DNA of 24,688 bases from an uncultured Clostridia bacterium. Lineage in GTDB: Bacteria; Bacillota; Clostridia; Monoglobales; Monoglobaceae. The DNA lies in the NCBI GenBank assembly GCA_910580105.1, contig CAJTWN010000006.1, positions 77,512-102,199 of the forward strand. Direction: 5' to 3'. The notes beneath the pieces were generated by a model. The model was not told where the DNA came from. It did not search any database and saw only the letters and a list, made by a program, of their open reading frames with translations. Position numbers and translations under genes: made by a program. Shown here piece after piece: positions 7,495 to 14,186 of this stretch (the first letter of the stretch is position 1; each line of letters opens with the position of its first letter).

Positions 7495-9275
7495 TGGCAA
7501 AGGTAAATACATATGACAGTGATGAAGAATTAAAGGTTAAGATGAATAAAGAGCAGCTGAAACGTGCTGTAAGTTATATTAAGCCATATAAAAAAGAATT
7601 TATCATGACCATTTCCATCATGCTTCTGGCGACGATTGCGGCAATGTCTACACCATACTTATTTCAGATTGCAATGGATACGATGATTCCGGCCGGAAAT
7701 GTACGTGGATTGGTCTATTTGGGAATGATATGCGGCGGTATTTTAATCTTTTCTGTTTGGGCACATGCTTTTCGTGCAAAACTGATGAATTATGTTGGTG
7801 CAAGTGTTGTGCACGATTTACGCTGTGATATGTTCGGACATTTACAGGAACTGCCCGTTACATATTTTGACACCCGGCCCCATGGGAAGATTCTGGTTCG
7901 CGTTGTGAATTATATCAATTCGCTTGCAGATATGTTCTCGAATGGTCTTGTCAATGCCTTGATGGAGATGGTATCCATCATTGTCATTGTGGCCTTTATG
8001 TTTGCAATTAATGTGAAGCTGACCCTGATTTCTTTGATTGGATTTCCTCTCCTGCTTGTTTTTATCATGAAACTGAGAGCAATTCACCACAGGGCATGGC
8101 AAAAATACAGTGATAAAAATTCAAACCTGAACGCTTATCTGCATGAAAGCATCAATGGTATCCGAATTACACAGGCCTTTGTTAAAGAGCGTTCAAACAG
8201 CCGTATTTTTTCAAGGATTTCTGTTGATACGCTGCGGGCGTGGATGAAGGCGAAGCTGATAGAATTTTTGATTTGGCCGACTTCAACGGTGATTTCTGAA
8301 CTTAGTGTCATCGTAATTTATTTTGTCGGTGCTGCGGCGGTGGCAAGAGAACAGCTGAGTGTTGGTGTAATTGTGGCGATTATTAGTTATATTTGGAGAT
8401 TCTGGAATCCTATTAATAATATGAGCAATATTTATAATCAGTTGATGACAAACCTGGCGTATTTGGAAAGAATTTTTGAAGTCATTGACGAGGATGTGGT
8501 CATTCATGATAAAGAGAATGCCGGAGAAATGCCCGATGTAAAGGGTGATGTTTCCTTCCGGAATGTCACTTTTGCCTATGATGAAGGAGAAAATATTCTG
8601 GAAAATCTTTCATTTGAGGTTCCGTCCGGAACAATGGTTGCGTTGGTTGGACAGACGGGCGCCGGAAAGTCCACAGTTGCCAATCTTCTTGGCCGATATT
8701 ATGACATTCAGGGTGGGGCGATCACTATTGATGGGATTAATATCCAGGATGTAACCGTCAAATCTCTGCGGGAACAGCTTGGATTCATGCTCCAGGACAG
8801 TTTTGTATTCAGTGGGAATATAATGGAAAATATTCGGTACGGACGGTTGGATGCAACAGACGCAGAAGTTATCGAGGCGGCAAAAGCTGTGAATGCCCAT
8901 GAATTTATTATGGAAATGCCAGAGGGATACCATACCGTTGTCAGTGAGCGGGGAAGTATGCTTTCCGCGGGACAGCGGCAGCTCATTTCATTGGCACGGG
9001 CGATGCTGAAGGATCCGCGTGTTTTGGTTTTGGATGAGGCAACTTCCAGTATTGATACAGAAACAGAGATTAAAATTATGGACGGCATTGCGAAAATTTT
9101 GGAAAACCGAACCTCCTTTGTTATTGCCCACCGTCTTTCTACAATAAAATCAGCAGATGTTATTATGGTTATCGGCAACAAAGGAATTATTGAAAAAGGT
9201 TCTCACGATGAACTTCTTGAACTGGGCGGCGAGTATGCAAAGTTATACCGTACCCAAACATCGCTTGCACAATAG
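7494..9275 (+). CDS. ABC exporter half-transporter, catalytic subunit (YheH/LmrD type)
   Basis: Partner of the preceding gene, 593 residues with six membrane helices followed by an ATPase domain. Walker A is GQTGAGKST (386-394), Walker B ends LVLDEATSSID with the catalytic E515, and the switch histidine H546 is present (IAHRLST). The signature is LSAGQ (490-494) instead of LSGGQ. This is the expected complement: its altered signature pairs with the partner's altered Walker B, while its intact Walker site pairs with the partner's LSGGQ. The ATG at 7494 has AAAGGTGG eight bases upstream and shares its A with the preceding stop; an earlier in-frame start at 7461 would lie inside the first gene without a binding site. 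A terminator follows. Confidence 0.93.
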   Translation: MAKVNTYDSDEELKVKMNKEQLKRAVSYIKPYKKEFIMTISIMLLATIAAMSTPYLFQIAMDTMIPAGNVRGLVYLGMICGGILIFSVWAHAFRAKLMNYVGASVVHDLRCDMFGHLQELPVTYFDTRPHGKILVRVVNYINSLADMFSNGLVNALMEMVSIIVIVAFMFAINVKLTLISLIGFPLLLVFIMKLRAIHHRAWQKYSDKNSNLNAYLHESINGIRITQAFVKERSNSRIFSRISVDTLRAWMKAKLIEFLIWPTSTVISELSVIVIYFVGAAAVAREQLSVGVIVAIISYIWRFWNPINNMSNIYNQLMTNLAYLERIFEVIDEDVVIHDKENAGEMPDVKGDVSFRNVTFAYDEGENILENLSFEVPSGTMVALVGQTGAGKSTVANLLGRYYDIQGGAITIDGINIQDVTVKSLREQLGFMLQDSFVFSGNIMENIRYGRLDATDAEVIEAAKAVNAHEFIMEMPEGYHTVVSERGSMLSAGQRQLISLARAMLKDPRVLVLDEATSSIDTETEIKIMDGIAKILENRTSFVIAHRLSTIKSADVIMVIGNKGIIEKGSHDELLELGGEYAKLYRTQTSLAQ

Positions 9276-9286
9276 AATAAAAAATG

Positions 9287-9313
9287 GATGGCTTTTTGCC
9301 ATCTGTTTTTTTT
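9287..9313 (+). terminator. Terminator of the ABC exporter operon
   Basis: GATGGC / GCCATC stem with a TTTTT loop, then TG and a run of eight Ts. Confidence 0.88.
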
Positions 9314-9322
9314 ATATGTGTA

Positions 9323-9351
9323 TTGATTTCCTATAAACCTTGTGGTATAAT
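9323..9351 (+). promoter_or_regulatory. Promoter of the Rrf2-family gene
   Basis: TTGATT (9323-9328), 17 bases, TATAAT (9346-9351), plus the extended TG at 9343-9344. The -10 forms half of a palindrome listed separately. Confidence 0.85.
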
Positions 9352-9360
9352 AGGATTATA
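9346..9360. promoter_or_regulatory. Palindromic operator candidate over the Rrf2 -10 and start site
   Basis: TATAATAGGATTATA is a perfect 6-3-6 inverted repeat covering the -10 element and the predicted transcription start. Binding there would block RNA polymerase, which fits autoregulation by the encoded regulator. Part of the symmetry comes from the -10 itself, so the operator role is inferred. Confidence 0.5.
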
Positions 9361-9375
9361 TTGGAGGAATGTACA

Positions 9376-9789
9376 ATGATGGTATCCACAAAAGGAAGAT
9401 ATGCACTCAGGGTTATGATTGACCTTGCGAACTATGAACCAAATGAATATGTTCCCTTGAAAGAGATAACGAAGCGGCAGAATATATCTGCAAAATATTT
9501 GGAATCTATAATTTCCGTTTTGGTGAAAGAGGGGTTTGTTGTAGGTTTGCGTGGCAAAGGCGGCGGATATAAGCTGACAAAGAGGCCGGATGAATATACA
9601 GTTGGCAGTATTCTTAAAGCGACGGAAGGCAGTCTCGCACCGGTTGCCTGTCTGGAAGCCGGGGCCGGAGTTTGTACGCGTGCAGCAGAATGCCCGACAT
9701 TGCCAATGTGGAAGAATCTGGAGCAGATGATTGATGACTATTTTGAAGGAATAACCATTGCAGATTTGGTGAATGGAGCGGATGTATAG
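9376..9789 (+). CDS. Rrf2/IscR-like transcriptional regulator with three cluster cysteines
   Basis: A 137-residue Rrf2-family regulator. The N-terminal winged helix-turn-helix starts MMVSTKGRYALRVMIDLA and includes the ISAKYLESIISVL recognition region and the GKGGGYKL wing. Three cysteines, C92, C100 and C106, sit where E. coli IscR has C92, C98 and C104, so an iron-sulfur cluster is likely. GGAGGA lies seven bases before the ATG at 9376; a second ATG at 9379 is equally close. In clostridia this family usually precedes nifS-iscU, but here the gene is alone between the ABC operon and a non-coding RNA candidate, with its own terminator. Target genes cannot be seen. Confidence 0.9.
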   Translation: MMVSTKGRYALRVMIDLANYEPNEYVPLKEITKRQNISAKYLESIISVLVKEGFVVGLRGKGGGYKLTKRPDEYTVGSILKATEGSLAPVACLEAGAGVCTRAAECPTLPMWKNLEQMIDDYFEGITIADLVNGADV

Positions 9790-9841
9790 GGAGTTATTGA
9801 ACATAAAATCAACATAAAGAAAAGAATAGATCAATATAGAG

Positions 9842-9882
9842 CCTCCTGTGGTGGAAGTTTTGAATTTCCGCAGGAGGTTTTG
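9842..9882 (+). terminator. Terminator of the Rrf2-family gene
   Basis: CCTCCTG (9842-9848) pairs with CAGGAGG (9871-9877), with inner pairing GGAA / TTCC, followed by TTTTG. The T-run is short. Confidence 0.7.
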
Positions 9883-10068
9883 TTGTGAAAAATGAGAAAC
9901 TGTTCTTTTATTGTAAGAGGAAGCAGAAGCGGTCAAACCATATACATAGTTGACGATATGGAAATATTTCAGAAGAATATGGAAAAAAAGAATAGGATTG
10001 GACGGTGAGATTAAATATATTGGTGTAAATTTCTAAAGAAATTCCCCCCAAATGTTAAGTTTGTCGTA
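9883..10068 (+). other. Gene-poor spacer with a possible 38-codon frame
   Basis: Between the Rrf2 terminator and the next promoter. An ATG at 9892 opens a 38-codon frame to 10008 (MRNCSFIVRGSRSGQ...), and a GTG at 9885 opens a 22-codon frame correctly spaced from the AGGAGG in the terminator arm. Neither has a promoter that I can see, and I do not count either as a gene. Confidence 0.3.
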
Positions 10069-10097
10069 TTGAAAATTATGGTGTCCTGTGCTAAAAT
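10069..10097 (+). promoter_or_regulatory. Promoter of the non-coding RNA candidate
   Basis: TTGAAA (10069-10074), 17 bases, TAAAAT (10092-10097), with an extended TG (TGC before TAAAAT). It predicts a start near 10104, with no open reading frame behind it. Confidence 0.72.
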
Positions 10098-10137
10098 GTG
10101 AAACATAGAGAAAACATAAAGATGTTTTTTTAACTTA

Positions 10138-10280
10138 AAAGTGGCGCTGTAAATTCGGCTTGTCGCATATTTTCATAATGAATTCTCCGATAAATTCCAA
10201 ATGTGTGTGATAAAATGTGTGGTTTGTTTGTATAAAAATGTGTGTGTTGTGCGAATAGGCCGAATTTACAGCGTCATTTT
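10138..10280 (+). repeat. Long imperfect inverted repeat forming the RNA stem
   Basis: The arms share an identical 15-base core, CGCTGTAAATTCGGC (10145-10159) against its complement (10259-10273), extended on both sides through G-U-compatible changes. No target-site duplication or transposase is visible, so a miniature transposon is less likely than an RNA stem. Confidence 0.9.
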
Positions 10281-10362
10281 GAAAGACCAATGGTTTCTCT
10301 AAGAATTCCCCCTTGAACTTTGATATGAAAACTGCCAATCATATCATGGTGTGTAAATAAAG

Positions 10363-10392
10363 GATCACTGCATCTTGTGGTGGTCTTTTTTT
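10363..10392 (+). terminator. Terminator after the non-coding RNA candidate
   Basis: GATCACTGCA (10363-10372) pairs with TGTGGTGGTC (10376-10385) over a TCT loop, with three G-U pairs, followed by seven Ts. As with the main stem, pairing only works fully in + strand RNA. Confidence 0.75.
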
Positions 10393-10406
10393 CTTGCAAA
10401 ATTACT

Positions 10407-10434
10407 TTGCAAATTAGACGGAGCATGGTATACT
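10407..10434 (+). promoter_or_regulatory. Promoter of the CorA-like gene
   Basis: TTGCAA (10407-10412), 16 bases, TATACT (10429-10434), with an extended TGG before the -10. It lies after the RNA terminator, so the transporter can be transcribed independently, with a leader of only about 15 bases. Confidence 0.65.
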
Positions 10435-10455
10435 GTTGGAAAAGGAGGGATACAG

Positions 10456-11355
10456 ATGATAATGTATGCGCTCGGGCCTGTTCTTGAAAAGACGGAGAAA
10501 AAAGTTGAGCGGTATGTGGCGGTTTTAAATTCTGATGAACTTTCTGATGATGTGAAAAACCGTGAGCAGTTAAACGAGCTGGATAAATATCTGCAAAATT
10601 TACGGTACTGCAAAGTGGAAACAGGGAGGGAAAATATTACGGGAAGTTTCTCGGTTCCCTGTCGTGTAAAAGGAAGAGAAAATTTTTGCTTCTTGGTGGA
10701 TCAGAAGAAACTGGTTTTCGTGGATGACAGCGGACAGGTTGGGAAACATATTGAACAGGAAGCAAAGCACAGAAGATGGGAGAAGCCATCCACCGGACAG
10801 GTGCTTTGTGATTTTTTGGAGATTTTGATTGAAGACGATGCAGAAAATCTGATGGAAATGGAAGCCTTTGTAGAGCAGCTTGCACAAACCATTCTGATAC
10901 AGGAAAAGGTGGAGCATTTCAAAGAAAAAATTTTTACCTTCAGCGGCCGTCTGACCATTTGGGAACATTATTATGAACAATTAATGGATATGGGAGAAGA
11001 ATTGGAGGCAAATACACTGCATCTTTTTGATGATGAATGTTTGAGAAAACTGCATATTTTTATTGCACGAACTGAACGATTGATGCACAATGTGCAGATG
11101 CTGCGGGAATATATGTTTCAGGTACAAAATATGTATCAGGCGCAAATTGGCATCCGACAAAACAAAATTATGCAGACGCTGACCATAGTGACAACAATTT
11201 TTTTGCCGTTGTCTTTGCTTGCGGGCTGGTACGGTATGAATTTTCGGTTCATGCCAGAGCTTGAGTGGCGGTATAGTTATCCATTGATCATTTTGCTTAG
11301 TGTTGGTATCGTTGTCGGATGCGTTTGGTATTTCAAGAGAAAAAAATTTTGGTAA
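10456..11355 (+). CDS. CorA-family divalent cation transporter
   Basis: A 299-residue CorA-like protein. The N-terminal two thirds are a charged cytoplasmic domain that ends in a long helix. Two membrane helices follow at the C-terminus (about 236-257 and 275-293), with the family's YGMNF signature at 259-263 and a basic tail (FKRKKFW). Family members are pentameric channels for Mg2+, Co2+ or Ni2+. The N-terminal part is divergent, so the cation is uncertain. AGGAGG is seven bases before the ATG at 10456; upstream in-frame codons would run into the promoter. A phosphoesterase gene follows after 16 bases, probably in the same operon. The structured RNA directly upstream raises the possibility of RNA-based control. 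Confidence 0.88.
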   Translation: MIMYALGPVLEKTEKKVERYVAVLNSDELSDDVKNREQLNELDKYLQNLRYCKVETGRENITGSFSVPCRVKGRENFCFLVDQKKLVFVDDSGQVGKHIEQEAKHRRWEKPSTGQVLCDFLEILIEDDAENLMEMEAFVEQLAQTILIQEKVEHFKEKIFTFSGRLTIWEHYYEQLMDMGEELEANTLHLFDDECLRKLHIFIARTERLMHNVQMLREYMFQVQNMYQAQIGIRQNKIMQTLTIVTTIFLPLSLLAGWYGMNFRFMPELEWRYSYPLIILLSVGIVVGCVWYFKRKKFW

Positions 11356-11371
11356 ATGAAGGGAGAAAAGT

Positions 11372-11887
11372 ATGAAGTGGATGATTGCTTCGGATATACA
11401 TGGTTCCGCATATTATTGCAGAAAGATGCTGGATGCCTTTGAGAAATCAGGTGCAGAACGATTATTTCTGCTGGGAGATTTGCTCTATCATGGGCCGCGA
11501 AACGATTTGCCGCGGGAGTATGCGCCAAAAGAGGTGATTCTAATGCTGAACGGCTATAGAGAGAAAATTTTTTGTGTTCGGGGAAATTGTGATACTGAGG
11601 TGGATCAGATGGTGCTGGACTTTCCCATAATGGCAGATTATGCAGTAATCCCTTTAGAGGAAAGTGTTATTTATGCAACACACGGGCATCTGTATGGAGA
11701 AGAGCATCTGCCGCCGGTGCAGGATGGTGATATTTTGCTTTGCGGGCATACCCATGTTCCGGCCATACGGAAGTCGGGGAATATTTTATATGTCAATCCA
11801 GGTTCGGTTTCTATTCCTAAAGAGGATTCTGGCAACAGTTATATAATTTTCGAAGATGGAAAATTTGTTTTGAACCATTTAAGATAA
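11372..11887 (+). CDS. yfcE: YfcE-type metallophosphoesterase
   Basis: A 171-residue calcineurin-like phosphoesterase of the YfcE/MJ0936 group, binuclear-metal enzymes that hydrolyse phosphodiesters (physiological substrate unclear). All motifs are in order: SDIHG (7-11, ligands D8 and H10), GDLLYHGPRN with D36, RGNCD with N72, THGH (103-106) and CGHTHVP with H126 and H128. There is no signal peptide. GGGAG precedes the ATG, and the gene starts 16 bases after the CorA-like gene, so the two are likely co-transcribed. A strong two-way terminator follows. Confidence 0.93.
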   Translation: MKWMIASDIHGSAYYCRKMLDAFEKSGAERLFLLGDLLYHGPRNDLPREYAPKEVILMLNGYREKIFCVRGNCDTEVDQMVLDFPIMADYAVIPLEESVIYATHGHLYGEEHLPPVQDGDILLCGHTHVPAIRKSGNILYVNPGSVSIPKEDSGNSYIIFEDGKFVLNHLR

Positions 11888-11888
11888 A

Positions 11889-11921
11889 AAAGGGGCAGAT
11901 TCGTTAGAATCTGCCCCTTTT
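11889..11921. terminator. Two-way terminator between yfcE and the amylase gene
   Basis: GGGGCAGATTC / GAATCTGCCCC, an 11-bp perfect stem with a GTTA loop, flanked by A-run and T-run, so it acts for both converging genes. Confidence 0.93.
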
Positions 11922-11975
11922 ATGAATGTCTATAATTTTAATGAAGACCATTTTGGACTGGTTTGAAATTTTTAG

Positions 11976-13289
11976 TTACCATTCCATTTTCCAGAATTGC
12001 GCAGTATAAGGAGGCAGTGTGCTTCCGCCGCCAAAATCATGTTGTTTTCCGGTAATTAGCTCAATTGCGGATCCGCTGCCGGCATCAAAATGTGCAGTGA
12101 ACGGTTCAGCATCGGCATTGATGGCAACGAAAATGCGTTCATTATCTGTTTTTCTTTCAAAAATAACCTGTTTGTTGGTCAGTACCACCTGACGGAAGGC
12201 GCCATGAATCAGCGCTTCACTTTTTTTGTGGATGTTAGCCAGGAGGGCAATCCAATGGGTGAGGTTATTTTCAACCGGCGCTTCAAAGGAGGGCCGGAGG
12301 GCTGCGTCTGAACCCTGCTCTTTTTTTCCCTCTGCGCCCCATTCACTGCCGTAATAAATACAGGGAATTCCGGGCATGGAAAATAGCAGCGCATAGATAA
12401 GCGGCAGATGTTTCGGATTTTCCAAAAGACTTGCAATACGAGTTACGTCGTGATTGTCTACGAAATTGAAAAGATGTTTGTTTTTATATAGTGTCCAATT
12501 TTCAGGGCCAAACTGCCGCAGAAGAGAATGGGTGATTTCGAACATATTCATCGTATTAAAACTTGAATAAAGCCCTTTATAGCATTCATAATTGGTGCAG
12601 CTGTCCAGCATATCTTCCCTGACGAATTGGTTGTAATCGCCATGCAGAAGTTCTCCTACCAAAAAGAAATCTGGTTTCAATTGGTCACAGAGATTACGCA
12701 GCCGTCTGATAAAATTTGGATCAAGAGAATAGGCGACATCTAAACGCAGGCCGTCAATTGAGAAGATGTCTGCCCATTGCCGGATACAAGAGAAGATATG
12801 TTCAATGACCTCTTCATTTTGCAGATTTAGTTTTACAAGTTCAAAATGCCCTTCCCAGCCTTCATACCAAAAGCCGTCGTTGTAGTTGCTGTTTCCGTCA
12901 AAGTTGATATAAAACCAATCTTTATAAGGGGAGTCCCATTTTTTTTCGCAGACATCCTGAAAAGCCCAAAAGCCGCGGCCAACATGGTGAAAAACGCCGT
13001 CTAAAACAATTTTAATTCCATTTTGATGCAGTGTTTCACAGACGGTTTTGAAATCTTCTTCACTGCCAAGACGGTTGTCAATCTGCCGGAAATCTCTGGT
13101 GTCATAACCATGGGTATCAGATAAAAATACCGGTGAAAAATAAATGGCATCTACCCCAAGATTCAAAAAATGGTCAACCCAATCAATAACTTTTAAAATC
13201 CGCGGTTTAATTTCACCATCATTTTGTAGTGGCGTGCCGCAAAAACCCAGTGGATAAATTTGATAAAATACAGAATTATATGCCCACAT
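11976..13289 (-). CDS. Cytoplasmic alpha-amylase family (GH13) enzyme
   Basis: A 437-residue GH13 alpha-glucan hydrolase. The conserved regions are all present: DGVFHH (97-102), GLRLDVA with nucleophile D184, VGELLHG with acid/base E213, and FVDNHD with D281. It starts directly with MWAYNSVFYQIYPLGF, so there is no signal peptide or N-terminal carbohydrate-binding domain. The compact form and the DGVFHHVGRGF segment resemble neopullulanase/cyclomaltodextrinase or maltodextrin glucosidase types, so imported maltodextrins are a likely substrate. The last 80 or so residues form the usual beta-sandwich. AAGGAGG lies seven bases before the ATG at 13289. It is a single gene with its own promoter and a shared terminator. 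Confidence 0.93.
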   Translation of the reverse strand: MWAYNSVFYQIYPLGFCGTPLQNDGEIKPRILKVIDWVDHFLNLGVDAIYFSPVFLSDTHGYDTRDFRQIDNRLGSEEDFKTVCETLHQNGIKIVLDGVFHHVGRGFWAFQDVCEKKWDSPYKDWFYINFDGNSNYNDGFWYEGWEGHFELVKLNLQNEEVIEHIFSCIRQWADIFSIDGLRLDVAYSLDPNFIRRLRNLCDQLKPDFFLVGELLHGDYNQFVREDMLDSCTNYECYKGLYSSFNTMNMFEITHSLLRQFGPENWTLYKNKHLFNFVDNHDVTRIASLLENPKHLPLIYALLFSMPGIPCIYYGSEWGAEGKKEQGSDAALRPSFEAPVENNLTHWIALLANIHKKSEALIHGAFRQVVLTNKQVIFERKTDNERIFVAINADAEPFTAHFDAGSGSAIELITGKQHDFGGGSTLPPYTAQFWKMEW

Positions 13290-13319
13290 AATAAAGCCTC
13301 CTTTCTGCTTGCTTATTTT

Positions 13320-13348
13320 AGTATATCCAATTTTACAAAGAATGTCTA
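13320..13348 (-). promoter_or_regulatory. Promoter of the GH13 gene
   Basis: On the minus strand: TAGACA (13343-13348), 17 bases, TATACT (13320-13325). TTGGATA occurs twice around it, and the palindrome CCAATTGG (13350-13357) abuts the -35; these could be operator parts. Confidence 0.65.
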
Positions 13349-13432
13349 TCCAATTGGAAAAATGTTAAGGAAGAGTAACACTTTTTCCGGTTTTCCATAG
13401 GATGTCATATGGGATAGAATGGAGGTTTTGCT

Positions 13433-14131
13433 ATGTATACGATGGGAAGAAGGCTGAAATACCGGTTGGGTATTTACCATAAACGCCGGAAGGCGAAGCA
13501 TTATCGAAAGCGTATGCCTGCTTATACCGCTGTTTGTTTCTGGCTGGCCGCCATTTTAATTTTGTGCAGTGTTGGTTTTATTAAGGCAGAACATCGTTTG
13601 GGAAACATGGCCGGAGAGATTGCGGTATCCAAACTGAACGGTGAGATCACAACGATGTGTAATGATGCAGTTGCACAGGTCCTGGAAGAACAGGATGTGC
13701 AATATAATCAAATATTTGCGGCAAACGATAAAGAAGGCCAAATTACATCAATGACCACGGATTTTAAAGAGGTAAATCAGCTGAAGACTGCGCTCGCGCT
13801 GAAAATCCAGGAGCGGCTGGACACATTAGAGCGGCTGAAGGTTCCTGTGCCGATTGGTTCATTATTTTCTGATAATTTGCTGACAGGCGTTGGGATTGAT
13901 ATGCCAGTCAGGGTGATTGTGACCAATTCAATCGAATTGAAATTTTACGATGATTTTCGTTCCGCCGGTATCAATCAGACCAAGCATCAGTTGCTGGTAG
14001 AAATTAAAATCCCTGCCGCGGTCAATGCCCCGGGATACAAAAATGAAACTGCGGTCGTAACACAGGTTCCGATAGCAGAAACAGTGATTGTAGGGAACGT
14101 ACCCAATACATATTTAACGCTGGGGGATTGA
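13433..14131 (+). CDS. yunB: Sporulation protein YunB
   Basis: A 232-residue membrane protein of the YunB family, needed for efficient spore formation in B. subtilis, where it belongs to the mother-cell sigma-E regulon. A basic N-terminus (residues 1-30) precedes one membrane helix (about 32-50), and the rest lies outside. Family landmarks are the VPIGSLFSDNLLTGVGIDMPVRV segment near 140-160 and the end ETVIVGNVPNTYL. GGAGG lies seven bases before the ATG. CATAGGAT at 13396-13403 loosely fits a sigma-E -10, but no good -35 accompanies it. The gene is direct evidence that the organism, or its recent ancestor, forms endospores. Confidence 0.9.
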   Translation: MYTMGRRLKYRLGIYHKRRKAKHYRKRMPAYTAVCFWLAAILILCSVGFIKAEHRLGNMAGEIAVSKLNGEITTMCNDAVAQVLEEQDVQYNQIFAANDKEGQITSMTTDFKEVNQLKTALALKIQERLDTLERLKVPVPIGSLFSDNLLTGVGIDMPVRVIVTNSIELKFYDDFRSAGINQTKHQLLVEIKIPAAVNAPGYKNETAVVTQVPIAETVIVGNVPNTYLTLGD

Positions 14132-14156
14132 TTATTTTTATAAAGAAGGGTATAAT
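14128..14156 (+). promoter_or_regulatory. Promoter of ligA, overlapping the yunB stop
   Basis: TTGATT (14128-14133) covers the yunB stop codon; 17 bases later comes TATAAT (14151-14156). This gives ligA vegetative expression independent of the sporulation gene before it. Confidence 0.8.
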
Positions 14157-14186
14157 GTTATCAGAATCAAAAACCAGGAGGAACCT

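Larger units (their letters stand above)
10104..10392 (+). ncRNA. Candidate structured non-coding RNA, about 290 nt, unknown family
   Basis: A complete transcription unit without a credible open frame. It has a promoter at 10069-10097 and an intrinsic terminator at 10363-10392. In between, bases 10138-10163 pair with 10255-10280 as 26 uninterrupted base pairs, one A (10254) bulges out, and 10164-10169 add six more pairs with 10248-10253. The enclosed loop is 78 nt, rich in TGTGTG. All five non-Watson-Crick positions (10141:10277, 10144:10274, 10160:10258, 10162:10256, 10168:10249) are G-U pairs when read as + strand RNA; on the other strand they would be A-C mismatches. A second hairpin (TGATATGA / TCATATCA, 10321-10346) precedes the terminator. 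It does not look like 6S, SRP, tmRNA, RNase P or an M-box to me. It could instead be a long leader regulating the CorA-like gene downstream. Confidence 0.6.

Noticed and set aside
10138..10280. Miniature inverted-repeat transposon
   Set aside because: No target-site duplication beyond A/T runs, no second copy in the window, and arm differences are all G-U compatible on one strand, which DNA-level decay would not favour.
10135..10338. 67-codon minus-strand open frame across the RNA candidate
   Set aside because: Starts at TTG with no ribosome site, low-complexity composition, and the base-pairing bias indicates the + strand is the functional one.
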